From positions 310,001-374,000 of the forward strand of contig CANLXM010000003.1 of the NCBI GenBank assembly GCA_947495165.1: DNA of 64,000 bases, given 5' to 3'. The stretch comes from an uncultured Cellulomonadaceae bacterium. Its GTDB lineage: Bacteria > Actinomycetota > Actinomycetes > Actinomycetales > Cellulomonadaceae. The notes below the pieces were generated by a model. That model was not told the DNA's origin and made no database searches. It saw only the letters and a list, made by a program, of their open reading frames with translations. The position numbers were made by a program, and so were the translations under genes. Positions 19,594 to 32,724 of this stretch are shown one piece after another. Positions within the stretch are counted from its first letter, which is position 1. Each line of letters begins with the position of its first letter.

Positions 19594-20258
19594 CAGACCT
19601 CCTGGGCGGGCTGGTGGGTGACGACGCGCTCGACCGTGGGAACGTCGTCGGAGCGGATCAGCATGTGCACGGTGTCGTTCTCCTGCAGCACGGTGCTCGC
19701 GGTCGGCAGCTCCCCGTCACCGTAGCGGGTGAGGAAGGCGACGCGGGCTGAGGTCGCGGTCTCGAGGGTCTGCACCGTGCGACCCACCCAACCCGGGTGG
19801 AGGTCGACCTGGCACAGCCGGATAGCACCGGAGGGGTCGCGGAACTCGTCGGTGGCACCCATCGGCAGCATGCGGCGCAGCACCTGGTCCGCGGTCCAGC
19901 GGACGGTCGCGACCGTCGGGATGCCCAGGCGCTGGTAGATCTCGGCGCGGTGCGGGTCGTAGATCCGAGCGACCACGTTGTCCACGCCGAAGGTCTCGCG
20001 CACGACACGCGCGGCCAGGATGTTGGAGTTGTCGCCGTCGGAGACCGCCGCGAAGGCGTGCGCCTCCTCGATGCCGGCCTGGGTGAGGGTGTCCCGGTCG
20101 AAGCCGAGGCCGGTGACCTTCTTGCCCTCGTACGAGGCGGGCAGCCGGCGGAAGGACTCAGAGCTCTGGTCGATGACGGCGACGGAGTGGCCGTTGGACT
20201 CGAGCGACTGGGCGAGCGTCGCGCCGACGCGGCCGCAGCCCATGATCACGAAGTGCAC
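19593..20258 (-). CDS. ceoB: RCK/TrkA-type potassium-transport regulator, first subunit
   Basis: 221 residues: RCK_N with GCGRVG (7-12) and Asp at the end of beta-2 (VAVIDQSSESF), and RCK_C from about 130 (CQVDLHPGWVGRTVQTLE). It is predicted to bind NAD(H) and to pair with CeoC. The GTG at 20258 is chosen over longer frames because VHFVIMGCGRVG puts the first strand at the very start, as in the family, and a -10 element TAGCGT lies 7 bases upstream. It shares an 82-bp promoter region with the KimA-like permease, which suggests joint control. Confidence 0.87.
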   Translation of the reverse strand: MHFVIMGCGRVGATLAQSLESNGHSVAVIDQSSESFRRLPASYEGKKVTGLGFDRDTLTQAGIEEAHAFAAVSDGDNSNILAARVVRETFGVDNVVARIYDPHRAEIYQRLGIPTVATVRWTADQVLRRMLPMGATDEFRDPSGAIRLCQVDLHPGWVGRTVQTLETATSARVAFLTRYGDGELPTASTVLQENDTVHMLIRSDDVPTVERVVTHQPAQEV

Positions 20259-20265
20259 AGGGGTG

Positions 20266-20332
20266 ACGCTATACCTGCTCACCGCGCCCGGGCGACCGGC
20301 CCGTCCCGCGCGCGGCGGGCGGGGCCTAGCAT
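20266..20332. promoter_or_regulatory. Divergent leaderless promoters for ceoBC and the KimA-like permease
   Basis: On the minus strand TAGCGT (20266-20271) lies 7 bases from the ceoB GTG; on the plus strand TAGCAT (20327-20332) lies 8 bases from the permease GTG. No ribosome-binding sites are visible. The roughly 55 bases between the two hexamers must hold both -35 regions and any operator. I see no riboswitch-sized space. Confidence 0.5.
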
Positions 20333-20340
20333 GGTGCCTT

Positions 20341-22365
20341 GTGTCAGACATCGTGGACGCCGCCAAGCGGCTCCTGCTCGGGCGGCCCGTCCGCAGCGAC
20401 GGCCTGGGCCACACCCTGCTGCCGAAGAAGATCGCGCTCCCGGTCTTCGCCTCCGACGCGCTCTCGTCCGTCGCGTACGCCCCCGACGAGATCCTGCTGA
20501 CCCTGGCGATCGCGGGCGTCGGCGCGACCGTCATCTCCCCGTGGGTGGGGCTGGCGGTCGTGGTCGTCATGGTCGTCGTGGTCGCGTCGTACCGGCAGAA
20601 CGTGCACGCGTACCCGAGCGGTGGCGGCGACTACGAGATCGCGACCAAGAACCTCGGGCGCACGGCGGGCGTCGGCGTGGCGAGCGCGCTGCTGGTCGAC
20701 TACGTCCTCACGGTCGCGGTGTCGATCTCCTCGGCGGCGCAGTACGCCGCCACGGCCATGCCGTTCATGCGCGGCCACGAGACCCAGCTGGCGATCCTCC
20801 TCGTCGCCCTCCTCACCCTCGTCAACCTGCGTGGCGTGCGCGAGTCCGGGCGCGTGGTCGCGATCCCGGTGTACCTGTTCATGTTCGCCGTCGGGCTCAC
20901 CGCGGTGATCGGGTTCGTGCAGTACGCGACCGGGACCCTCGGCGTCGCCGAGAGCGCCGCGTACGAGGTCGTGCCCCAGGACGCGTTCGACCAGGGGCTC
21001 CTGGGCCTGGCCGGGGCCTTCCTGGTCGCCCGGGCCTTCGCGTCCGGCTGCGCCGCGCTGACGGGGGTGGAGGCCATCAGCAACGGCGTGCCTGCGTTCC
21101 GCAAGCCGAAGTCGCGCAACGCGGCGACGACGCTCCTGCTCCTCGGGTCGATCTCCGCGTTCATGATCATGTCGATACTGCTGCTCGCCTCCGCGACCGG
21201 GGTGAAGTTCGTCGAGCACCCCTCCACGTCGCTGCGGGTCGACGGGGAGCTCGTGTCCGAGGGCTTCGTGCAGACCCCGGTGCTCGGCCAGCTCGCCCAC
21301 ACGGTCTTCGCGTCGTTCCCGCCGATGTTCTACCTCGTGTCCGCGGTCACCGGGCTCATCCTCGTGTTCGCCGCGAACACGGCGTTCAACGGCTTCCCGT
21401 TCCTCGGTTCGATCCTCGCCAAGGACGGCTACCTGCCGCGCCAGCTGCACACCCGCGGCGACCGGCTCGCGTTCTCCAACGGGATCCTCACCCTGGCCGC
21501 GGCTGCGGTCTGCCTCATCTGGTTCTTCGACGCCCAGGTCACCCGGCTCATCCAGCTCTACATCGTGGGCGTGTTCGTGTCGTTCACGCTGTCCCAGCTC
21601 GGCATGGTCAAGCACTGGACGCGCCTGCTGCGCGTCGCCTACGACCCCGCCGAGCGCAACCGCATGCGCCGGTCCCGTGCCGTCAACGTCGTCGGGTTCG
21701 CACTGACGGCGACCGTGCTCGTCGTCGTGCTGATCACCAAGTTCACCCACGGCGCGTGGATCGCGCTGCTCGCGATGGGCGTGATCTTCGTGGTCATGCG
21801 GTCCATCCGCCGCCACTACGACGCGGTCTCCCGCGAGCTCGCGCTGAACGAGGACGTCGACACCGAGCGGGCGCTGCCGAGCCGCGTGCACGCGATCGTG
21901 CTCGTCTCGCGGATCCACAAGCCCGTCATGCGCGCGCTGGCGTATGCGCGGGCGACCCGTCCGTCGGTGCTCGAGGCGATCACGGTGGCGGTCGACCCGG
22001 AGGACTCCCAGCGGCTCGTGGACGAGTGGGAGACCCTCGACCTGCCCGTGCCGCTGCGCGTCCTCGATTCGCCGTTCCGCGAGATCACCCGCCCCGTCCT
22101 CGGGTACGTGCGGTCGGTGCGGCGGGAGAGCCCGCGGGACCTCGTCGTCGTCTACCTGCCCGAGTACGTCGTCGGGCACTGGTGGGAGCAGCTCCTGCAC
22201 AACCAGAGCGCCCTGCGGCTCAAGGCGCGCCTGCTGTACACGCCGGGCGTCGTCGTCGCCTCCGTGCCGTGGCGGCTGTCGTCGACGCTCGCGCAAGGCG
22301 GGACCGACCCCAGCGTCTACGCCCCGCGCCCGGCCCCGCGCACCTCCTCTGACCCGAAGGCCTGA
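20341..22365 (+). CDS. APC-superfamily permease, KimA-like potassium transporter
   Basis: 674 residues: about twelve membrane helices (35-490) and a cytosolic USP-like C-terminal domain (about 510-655). It carries segments I associate with B. subtilis KimA (YdaO), a high-affinity K+/H+ symporter: GRPVRSD, SDALSSVAYAPDEIL with Asp39 and Tyr46, YPSGGGDYEIATKNLG, LLVDYVLTVAVSIS with Asp120, and the tail motif WWEQLLHNQSAL. By motif these acidic and Tyr residues fall where KimA binds K+. The neighbouring RCK genes support a potassium role. The older generic label would be amino-acid permease. The TrmA-like gene starts 1 base after the stop. Confidence 0.82.
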   Translation: MSDIVDAAKRLLLGRPVRSDGLGHTLLPKKIALPVFASDALSSVAYAPDEILLTLAIAGVGATVISPWVGLAVVVVMVVVVASYRQNVHAYPSGGGDYEIATKNLGRTAGVGVASALLVDYVLTVAVSISSAAQYAATAMPFMRGHETQLAILLVALLTLVNLRGVRESGRVVAIPVYLFMFAVGLTAVIGFVQYATGTLGVAESAAYEVVPQDAFDQGLLGLAGAFLVARAFASGCAALTGVEAISNGVPAFRKPKSRNAATTLLLLGSISAFMIMSILLLASATGVKFVEHPSTSLRVDGELVSEGFVQTPVLGQLAHTVFASFPPMFYLVSAVTGLILVFAANTAFNGFPFLGSILAKDGYLPRQLHTRGDRLAFSNGILTLAAAAVCLIWFFDAQVTRLIQLYIVGVFVSFTLSQLGMVKHWTRLLRVAYDPAERNRMRRSRAVNVVGFALTATVLVVVLITKFTHGAWIALLAMGVIFVVMRSIRRHYDAVSRELALNEDVDTERALPSRVHAIVLVSRIHKPVMRALAYARATRPSVLEAITVAVDPEDSQRLVDEWETLDLPVPLRVLDSPFREITRPVLGYVRSVRRESPRDLVVVYLPEYVVGHWWEQLLHNQSALRLKARLLYTPGVVVASVPWRLSSTLAQGGTDPSVYAPRPAPRTSSDPKA

Positions 22366-22366
22366 C

Positions 22367-23614
22367 ATGACCCTGCTCGACCTCGAGATCGGCCCCGTCG
22401 CGCACGGCGGGCACTGCGTCGCCCGCCACGAGGGGCGTGTGGTGTTCGTGCGGCACGCCCTGCCCGGGGAGCGGGTGCGCGCGCGGCTGACCGAGGCCGA
22501 GCCGGACGACAAGTTCTGGCGCGCGGACGCCGTCGAGGTCCTCGAGGCGAGCCCTGACCGCGTGGCGCACCCGTGGCCCGAAGCCGGTGCGGGGGGCGTG
22601 GGCGGCGCCGAGCTCGGCCACGTCTCGCTCGCAGGGCAGCGGCGCTGGAAGGCCGATGTCGTGGCGGAGCAGCTCAAGCGGCTGGCTCACCTCGAGCGGT
22701 CCGTCGAGGTGCTCGGCGCCCCCGGCGACGACGAGCGCGGCGGGCTGGGCTGGCGCACGCGCATCGAGCTCGTGTGCGACGACGAGGGCCGGGCGGGCAT
22801 GCGCCGCCACCGCAGCCACGACGTCGTCGCGGTGACGGGGATGCCGCTCGCGACCGAGCAGGTGCTCGCGGCGTGCGAGCGCGTCGGGGTGTTCAGCCGG
22901 CGCTGGCGCGGCGGCAACACGATCGACGTCGTCGCCCCGGCCGGCGGCCAGGAGCCCATCGTGCTGGTCGACGGGCTGCCGTGGAAGGACACGCGGCCCG
23001 ACACTCGCCCGAACGCGCGTCGCACGGTCACCGAGTCGGTGACCGTGGGGGAGCGGACGTACGACTTCAAGATCGCCGCCGCGGGATTCTGGCAGGTGCA
23101 CCGCGAGGCGCCGGGGGTGCTCGCGAACGCCGTCATGGCCGCCGCGGGCGAGATCGGCGACGCGACCGTCGTCGACCTGTACTCCGGCGCCGGCCTGTTC
23201 ACCGCCCCGCTGGCCGACGCCGTCGGCCCGGTCGGGCGTGTGGTGTCCGTCGAGGGCGACGCCCAGGCCGTCAAGGACGCGCGGCGCACCCTGCACGCGG
23301 CCGACCAGGTTGAGCTGCACACGGGCGACGTCGTGCGCGTGCTGCGCGACGCCGGGCACGGGGCCGTCGGGGGAGCGGACGTCGTCGTGCTCGACCCGCC
23401 GCGGGCCGGCGCCGGGCGCGCCGTCGTCGAGCAGGTGCAGGCGCTGCGACCCGAGCGCGTCGTCTACGTCGCGTGCGACCCGGCGGCGCTCGCCCGGGAC
23501 ATCGACTACTTCTCGCGCGGGGCGACGCCGTACGCGCTCGGGTCGCTGCAGGCGTTCGACCTGTTCCCCATGACGCACCATGTGGAGTGCGTGGCGGTGC
23601 TCGAGCGCAGGTGA
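22367..23614 (+). CDS. TrmA/RumA-family SAM-dependent RNA (uracil-5-) methyltransferase
   Basis: 415 residues. A TRAM RNA-binding domain (about 1-60) is followed by a central domain and a Rossmann methylase (from about 255). Visible motifs are VVDLYSGAGLFTAPLA (SAM), LDPPRAGAGR (motif IV), the nucleophile Cys370 in VACDPAALA and the base Glu407 in HHVECVAVLE. It probably methylates C5 of a uridine in rRNA or tRNA. The 4Fe-4S cysteines of RumA (a CxxxxxCxxC group near residue 70-80) are absent: that stretch reads HPWPEAGAGGVGGAELGHVS. It is translated right behind the KimA-like gene. Confidence 0.88.
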   Translation: MTLLDLEIGPVAHGGHCVARHEGRVVFVRHALPGERVRARLTEAEPDDKFWRADAVEVLEASPDRVAHPWPEAGAGGVGGAELGHVSLAGQRRWKADVVAEQLKRLAHLERSVEVLGAPGDDERGGLGWRTRIELVCDDEGRAGMRRHRSHDVVAVTGMPLATEQVLAACERVGVFSRRWRGGNTIDVVAPAGGQEPIVLVDGLPWKDTRPDTRPNARRTVTESVTVGERTYDFKIAAAGFWQVHREAPGVLANAVMAAAGEIGDATVVDLYSGAGLFTAPLADAVGPVGRVVSVEGDAQAVKDARRTLHAADQVELHTGDVVRVLRDAGHGAVGGADVVVLDPPRAGAGRAVVEQVQALRPERVVYVACDPAALARDIDYFSRGATPYALGSLQAFDLFPMTHHVECVAVLERR

Positions 23615-23621
23615 GCCTAAG

Positions 23622-23639
23622 TATCTTGACGTCAAGATA
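23622..23639. promoter_or_regulatory. 18-bp perfect palindrome, likely operator of the aconitase gene
   Basis: TATCTTGACGTCAAGATA, fully symmetric, 8 bases after the methylase stop and 187 bases before acnA. It is AT-rich compared with its surroundings and has no loop, so it reads as a protein-binding site rather than a terminator. The -10-like TAGGCT at 23645-23650 lies immediately downstream, so bound protein would cover the -35 region. The regulator is not identifiable from the window. Confidence 0.75.
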
Positions 23640-23644
23640 ACTGT

Positions 23645-23650
23645 TAGGCT
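23645..23650 (+). promoter_or_regulatory. Candidate -10 element for acnA
   Basis: TAGGCT just downstream of the palindrome. A start near 23657 would give acnA a leader of about 170 bases. No good -35 is found at 17 bp; TTGACG inside the palindrome is only 13 bp away. Confidence 0.45.
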
Positions 23651-23826
23651 GGATCCCGACCCCCTGGCTGAACCGCGTCCCCTCGGCGCGCCCCGGGCCG
23701 GCCGACCTTGCGTCGACCAGCCGTTGCGGGCGCCGCTCGATACGCTGGGACGAGGCTGGCCAAGGTCGCCTACCTCTGGTCTGTCGCGGATGCCCGGACC
23801 AGGCCGCAACTGAGTGAGGAGCCACC

Positions 23827-26583
<2,757 letters not shown>

Positions 26584-26596
26584 CCCGAGTCACGAA

Positions 26597-26632
26597 CGGC
26601 GGGGCGCTCACCACGAGGTGAGCGCCCCGCCG
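26597..26632 (+). terminator. Terminator of acnA
   Basis: Perfect 16-bp stem (26597-26612 with 26617-26632) and a 4-base ACGA loop, starting 13 bases after the stop and followed by TCGTCTGT. It is the strongest hairpin in the window. Confidence 0.9.
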
Positions 26633-26675
26633 TCGTCTGTCCCCAGCGGGACGCTGCGCGCCCGCCACCCGAGCG

Positions 26676-26733
26676 TGAGTGCACAGTCTTGGCGGTGAAA
26701 CCTGCGCTCAGCACCGCCAAAGCTGTGCACTCA
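26676..26733. repeat. 22-bp imperfect inverted repeat with 14-base spacer
   Basis: Arms 26676-26697 and 26712-26733 are complementary at 20 of 22 positions; the two mismatches are adjacent (TC against CT in the centre). Each arm runs from TGAGTGCACAG at its outer end to TTGGCGGTG at the inner end. It lies 43 bases beyond the acnA terminator, and the right arm supplies the last codons of the DUF1801 gene; that gene's stop begins just inside the spacer. It could be a terminator for that gene, a REP-like intergenic element, or a small mobile-element end pair. I see no second copy in the window. Confidence 0.8.
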
Positions 26734-27151
26734 GCGGGGGGGTGGTGGTGAGGGACTCGTAGCTGGTACGGATCAGGGTCTCCAGCGGGGCGAGGTTCGT
26801 CGTGCCCAGGTCCTTGAGGTAGAGGCAGCCCTTGCCGAGGGTGTGCGGGCCGAGGGCTGCGAGGAGCTCCTCACGGCCCTCGAAGCCGTCGAGGACGTAG
26901 ATCGTCGACGCCGCCTTGCGCGGTGAGAAGCCGGCCGCCGGCGCGTCGCCCTCCCGGCCGCTCGCGTAGCGGTAGTGGTACGAGCCGAACCCCACGATCG
27001 ACGGTCCCCACATCCGCGGCTCCTGCCCGGTCACGCGGGTCATGAGCGCACACAGGGTGCGGGCGTCGCGCTGGCGCACGGGATGCTCGACGGCGTCCAA
27101 GAACGCAGCGACGTCGGCGTCGGTCGGGCGCGTCACGGGATCGTCAGCCAT
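26708..27151 (-). CDS. DUF1801 domain protein
   Basis: 147 residues, YdhG-like DUF1801 fold, function unknown. Recognisable parts are WGPSIVGFGSYHYRYASGRE and FSPRKAASTIYVLDGFEGR, and LGKGCLYLKDL near the end. The last seven residues (SAQLWRC) are encoded by the inverted repeat next to it, so the original C-terminus may have been altered. It is the last gene of a minus-strand operon; its ATG is 3 bases after the stop of the APH-like gene. Confidence 0.78.
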   Translation of the reverse strand: MADDPVTRPTDADVAAFLDAVEHPVRQRDARTLCALMTRVTGQEPRMWGPSIVGFGSYHYRYASGREGDAPAAGFSPRKAASTIYVLDGFEGREELLAALGPHTLGKGCLYLKDLGTTNLAPLETLIRTSYESLTTTPPLSAQLWRC

Positions 27152-27154
27152 GCC

Positions 27155-28093
27155 TCACGGTCCCGCACCGGGATGCGGGAAGTCGAGCAGCTCGTCCAGG
27201 GCGCGCAGTCCCATCGCGCGCATGGCCGGGGCGTCGTCGCTGTGGGCGAGCAGCCCGGTCGTCATGGTCAGGCCCCAGCCGCGGGCGCGCACCCAGGTGT
27301 CCCCGTCGTACGGCTGACGGGACTGGACCCGCTCGAAGAACGTGGCCCGACCCGCGGCGTCGAGCGTGAGCCACGCCGTGGCGAGATCGGTGGCGGGGTC
27401 GCCCGCGGTCAGGTCGCCGAAGTCCAGGACGGCGGCCAGCTTTGGCTCGCTGTCGCGACCGCCGTCGTGCGCGAGGAGGTTCGCGGGGTGGAGGTCCCCG
27501 TGCAACCACAGGGGTGGACCGGCCCACGGCGGTGTCTCTACCAGCGCGTCCCACGCCGCGCGCACCTCGTCGGCGCGCGGGACGGCACCGCCGGCGAGGC
27601 GCTCGTGCACCGCGGACGTCCGCGTGCCCAGCCCGACGCCCCGCACCGGGTTCACCGGCGCGTCGGCGGGAGCCGGCACGTGCAGCGCGACGACGACGTC
27701 GGCGAGCGCCCGGGCCAGGGCGGTGCGCCGGGCGACCGTCACCTCCCGGACGAGAGTGCCGTGGAACCAGGGCACGACGCTCCACGCCCACGGGTAGTCT
27801 GGGCCGGCCGTCCCGTCGCTCGGGACACCCAGGCGGACGGGCGCGGGCACCGGCACGTCGAGGGCGGGCGCGAGCTGCGGCAGCCACTGCTGCTCGTGCA
27901 GGATCAACGGCGCGCCCTCGTCCCGGCGGGGCATGCGCACGGCCAGGTCGTCGCCCAGCCGCAGCACCACGTTGTCCCAGCCGCTCGCGACGACGGTGAG
28001 CGGCAGGTGGGCGAGGTCGGGATGCTGGGCGGCCAGCAGTCCGCGCACGAGCGACGGCGTCACGTCGACGCGCGCGGGCGGGGTCAGCGCCAC
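27155..28093 (-). CDS. Aminoglycoside phosphotransferase-family kinase
   Basis: 312-residue APH/choline-kinase-like protein. The catalytic loop is WLHGDLHPANLL (His198-Gly-Asp200, Asn205) and the metal-binding Asp224 is in VLDFGDLTAGDP. Such proteins phosphorylate small hydroxylated molecules; the substrate here is unknown, and the operon setting gives no reason to assume antibiotic resistance. The GTG at 28093 is the best in-frame start after the Nudix stop but has no ribosome-binding site, so the start is uncertain. Confidence 0.8.
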   Translation of the reverse strand: MALTPPARVDVTPSLVRGLLAAQHPDLAHLPLTVVASGWDNVVLRLGDDLAVRMPRRDEGAPLILHEQQWLPQLAPALDVPVPAPVRLGVPSDGTAGPDYPWAWSVVPWFHGTLVREVTVARRTALARALADVVVALHVPAPADAPVNPVRGVGLGTRTSAVHERLAGGAVPRADEVRAAWDALVETPPWAGPPLWLHGDLHPANLLAHDGGRDSEPKLAAVLDFGDLTAGDPATDLATAWLTLDAAGRATFFERVQSRQPYDGDTWVRARGWGLTMTTGLLAHSDDAPAMRAMGLRALDELLDFPHPGAGP

Positions 28094-28115
28094 GAGCGGC
28101 GTGGGGCGGGCAGGG

Positions 28116-28781
28116 TCATCGGCGTACCGTGACCTCGCGCGAGCGGTCCCAGGGCTCGGTCCAGCCGAGCGCGTCGAACACCTCGTCGAGCACGAGGGCG
28201 GTGAAGCCCCAGACCAGGTGGTCGGCGACCAGGAACGCCGGACCGCGGTAGGGGGTCCCGGGCAGGATCGACGTGCGACGGTTGGCGGGGTCGAGCAGGT
28301 CCGCCACGGGCGCGCGGAACACGCCGGCGGACTCGCCCGCGTCGACCGCCCGGACGGCCGACGGCTCGCGCCACCACGCGAGGACCGGCGTGACGAGGTG
28401 GTCGCTGACGGGCAGCGGCAGCATGCCGAGGGTGCCGAGGACCTCCACGCCGGAGACGTCGAGTCCGGTCTCCTCCTCGGCCTCCCGCAGCGCTGCCGCG
28501 ACCAGGTCTGCGTCTCCGGGGTCCTGACGGCCGCCCGGGAAGGCGACCTGCCCCGGGTGGTGGTTGAGCGTGGTCGCGCGCCGGACGAGCAGGACGTCCA
28601 GGTCGCGCGCCACGTGCGGGGCGTCGTGCGCTGCGGGCACCTCGTCGAGGCGTCCGAAGAGCACGAGCACGGCCGCGGGCCGTCCGGCCGGACGCAGGCG
28701 CTGACCGCCAGCCAGCCGCGCCCAGTCGATGCCCCGTGCCGGCAGCGCGGCGAGCTCTGCCCGTGCGTCGTGCTCAGCCAC
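28116..28781 (-). CDS. Nudix hydrolase, CoA pyrophosphatase-like
   Basis: 221 residues. The Nudix box reads GGRQDPGDADLVAAALREAE then EETGL, with the PGG..D..D spacing of the NUDT7/CoA-diphosphatase subgroup rather than MutT. Likely reaction: CoA or a related nucleotide diphosphate to 3',5'-ADP plus phosphopantetheine. The N-terminal HHPGQVAFPGGR supports the subgroup. The GTG at 28781 overlaps the end of the amidotransferase gene by 8 bases, so translation is coupled. Confidence 0.83.
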   Translation of the reverse strand: MAEHDARAELAALPARGIDWARLAGGQRLRPAGRPAAVLVLFGRLDEVPAAHDAPHVARDLDVLLVRRATTLNHHPGQVAFPGGRQDPGDADLVAAALREAEEETGLDVSGVEVLGTLGMLPLPVSDHLVTPVLAWWREPSAVRAVDAGESAGVFRAPVADLLDPANRRTSILPGTPYRGPAFLVADHLVWGFTALVLDEVFDALGWTEPWDRSREVTVRR

Positions 28782-29520
28782 GGCGGTCCCGGGCGTCGGC
28801 GGCGAAGGTCCCGAACGCCATCTGAGCGCGCGGCGCGAGGCTCGGGAGCAGGCGAGCGCCGTCGGTGGCGATGGCACGCACGGCGTCTGGCGGCAGGCTG
28901 CCCCCACCGTCGGGGTGCGCGAGCCACGCGGCGAGCAGGGGCGGGTCGAGCTCGAGGTGGAACTGCAGCCCGACGGCGCTGCCGAGGCGGAACGCCTGGA
29001 CCGGGGTGGCCGCGGTGGACGCGAGGACCGTCGCGCCGTCGGGCGCGTCCACGGCGTCGTCGTGCCAGTGCAGCACCTCTGGGTCGGCGCCGGCGTCGAC
29101 CACGAGCGGGTACAGCAGACGGTCGCGGATCCCGTCCCCGTGCACGGTCAGCGGCGCGAACCCGATCTCCTGGCCGTGCTGCGGATGGGAGGTCGCGCCC
29201 AGAGCGACGGCGAGGAGCTGCATCCCGAGGCACACCCCGAGCGTCGGCACGTCGGCCTCGACGGCGGCCGCGAGGAGGCGGCGCTCGGCGGCCAGCCCGG
29301 GGTGCGCGGCGTCGTCCAGCGCGCCCGGGGCGCCACCGAGCACCACGAGGCCGCTGAGGTCGCGGACGTCAGGCAGCTCGGGAGCGGCGTCGTCGAGGAC
29401 GAGCCGAGACTCCCACGGCACGCCGGCGAGCTCGAGGGCCCGGGCGATCACCCCGGGCTTCTCGAACTCCGCGTGCTGCAGGACCAGGACCGGCGCGCCG
29501 CCGGACGTCACCGGGGGCAC
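28774..29520 (-). CDS. Class I glutamine amidotransferase-like protein
   Basis: 248 residues with the GATase1 triad: Cys97 in LGVCLGMQL, His188 and Glu190 in GLQFHLELDP. It resembles the stand-alone GMP-synthase-like amidotransferases, which lack a synthetase domain and whose acceptor is mostly unknown. The GTG at 29520 is 4 bases after the guaB1 stop. Its place right behind a purine-nucleotide enzyme suggests, but does not show, a role in nucleotide or nitrogen metabolism. Confidence 0.82.
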   Translation of the reverse strand: MPPVTSGGAPVLVLQHAEFEKPGVIARALELAGVPWESRLVLDDAAPELPDVRDLSGLVVLGGAPGALDDAAHPGLAAERRLLAAAVEADVPTLGVCLGMQLLAVALGATSHPQHGQEIGFAPLTVHGDGIRDRLLYPLVVDAGADPEVLHWHDDAVDAPDGATVLASTAATPVQAFRLGSAVGLQFHLELDPPLLAAWLAHPDGGGSLPPDAVRAIATDGARLLPSLAPRAQMAFGTFAADARDRRG

Positions 29521-29524
29521 GCGC

Positions 29525-32294
<2,770 letters not shown>

Positions 32295-32370
32295 CCTCGC
32301 TCGCCACGTCTATGCCCGCCGCTGTGCCCCCTGTGCCTCTGATGCCTGTCCGACCCGTCCAGGAGCTGTC

Positions 32371-32631
32371 ATGAACTTCGCCGACGTCGCCGTCTCCCTC
32401 GTCAAGGTGATCGTGGTCGGGCTCGTGCTCGGTGCCGGTCTGCCCGCCGTCTTCGCGCTCGGTCTGCGTGCGCTGTCCGCGGGCACCGTGGTGCCTGCTG
32501 CGGACGGCGACCCCGCCGGCGTCCGCGTCGAGCGCTCCCCGGCCATGACCCTGGCGGCGGCCGCGTGCTTCGCCGTCGTGGGCATCGCCGTCGTCGCGGG
32601 CATCGCTTGGATCGTGTCGGGCGGTCACTGA
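32371..32631 (+). CDS. Small two-helix membrane protein downstream of pit
   Basis: 86 residues: helix at about 5-32, a short polar loop (VVPAADGDPAGVRVERS), helix at about 60-82. No known motif. It begins with ATG and GGAGCTGTC upstream, 76 bases after pit. Small proteins of this sort often follow actinobacterial pit genes in my recollection, so an accessory role in phosphate transport is plausible but unproven. Confidence 0.7.
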   Translation: MNFADVAVSLVKVIVVGLVLGAGLPAVFALGLRALSAGTVVPAADGDPAGVRVERSPAMTLAAAACFAVVGIAVVAGIAWIVSGGH

Positions 32632-32653
32632 CGTCCGGACGGACCCGCGCGCG

Positions 32654-32659
32654 TAGAGT
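32654..32659 (+). promoter_or_regulatory. Candidate -10 element for dxs
   Basis: TAGAGT about 65 bases before the dxs start; no convincing -35. The leader would be short and holds only a GAGGACC ribosome-binding sequence. Confidence 0.35.
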
Positions 32660-32724
32660 GAACGGCTACCGGGTGCGTCTGGGTGCCCGGCCACGACCTC
32701 AGCAGCTGGGAGCACGAGGACCAC

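Noticed and set aside
20259..20340. Possible cyclic di-AMP (ydaO) riboswitch before the KimA-like gene
   Set aside because: The whole divergent gap is 82 bp and the permease appears leaderless, too short for the roughly 120-base or longer aptamer.
27155..28093. Aminoglycoside resistance gene
   Set aside because: APH-like kinases are common metabolic kinases; the gene is embedded in a housekeeping operon and shows no sign of mobility.
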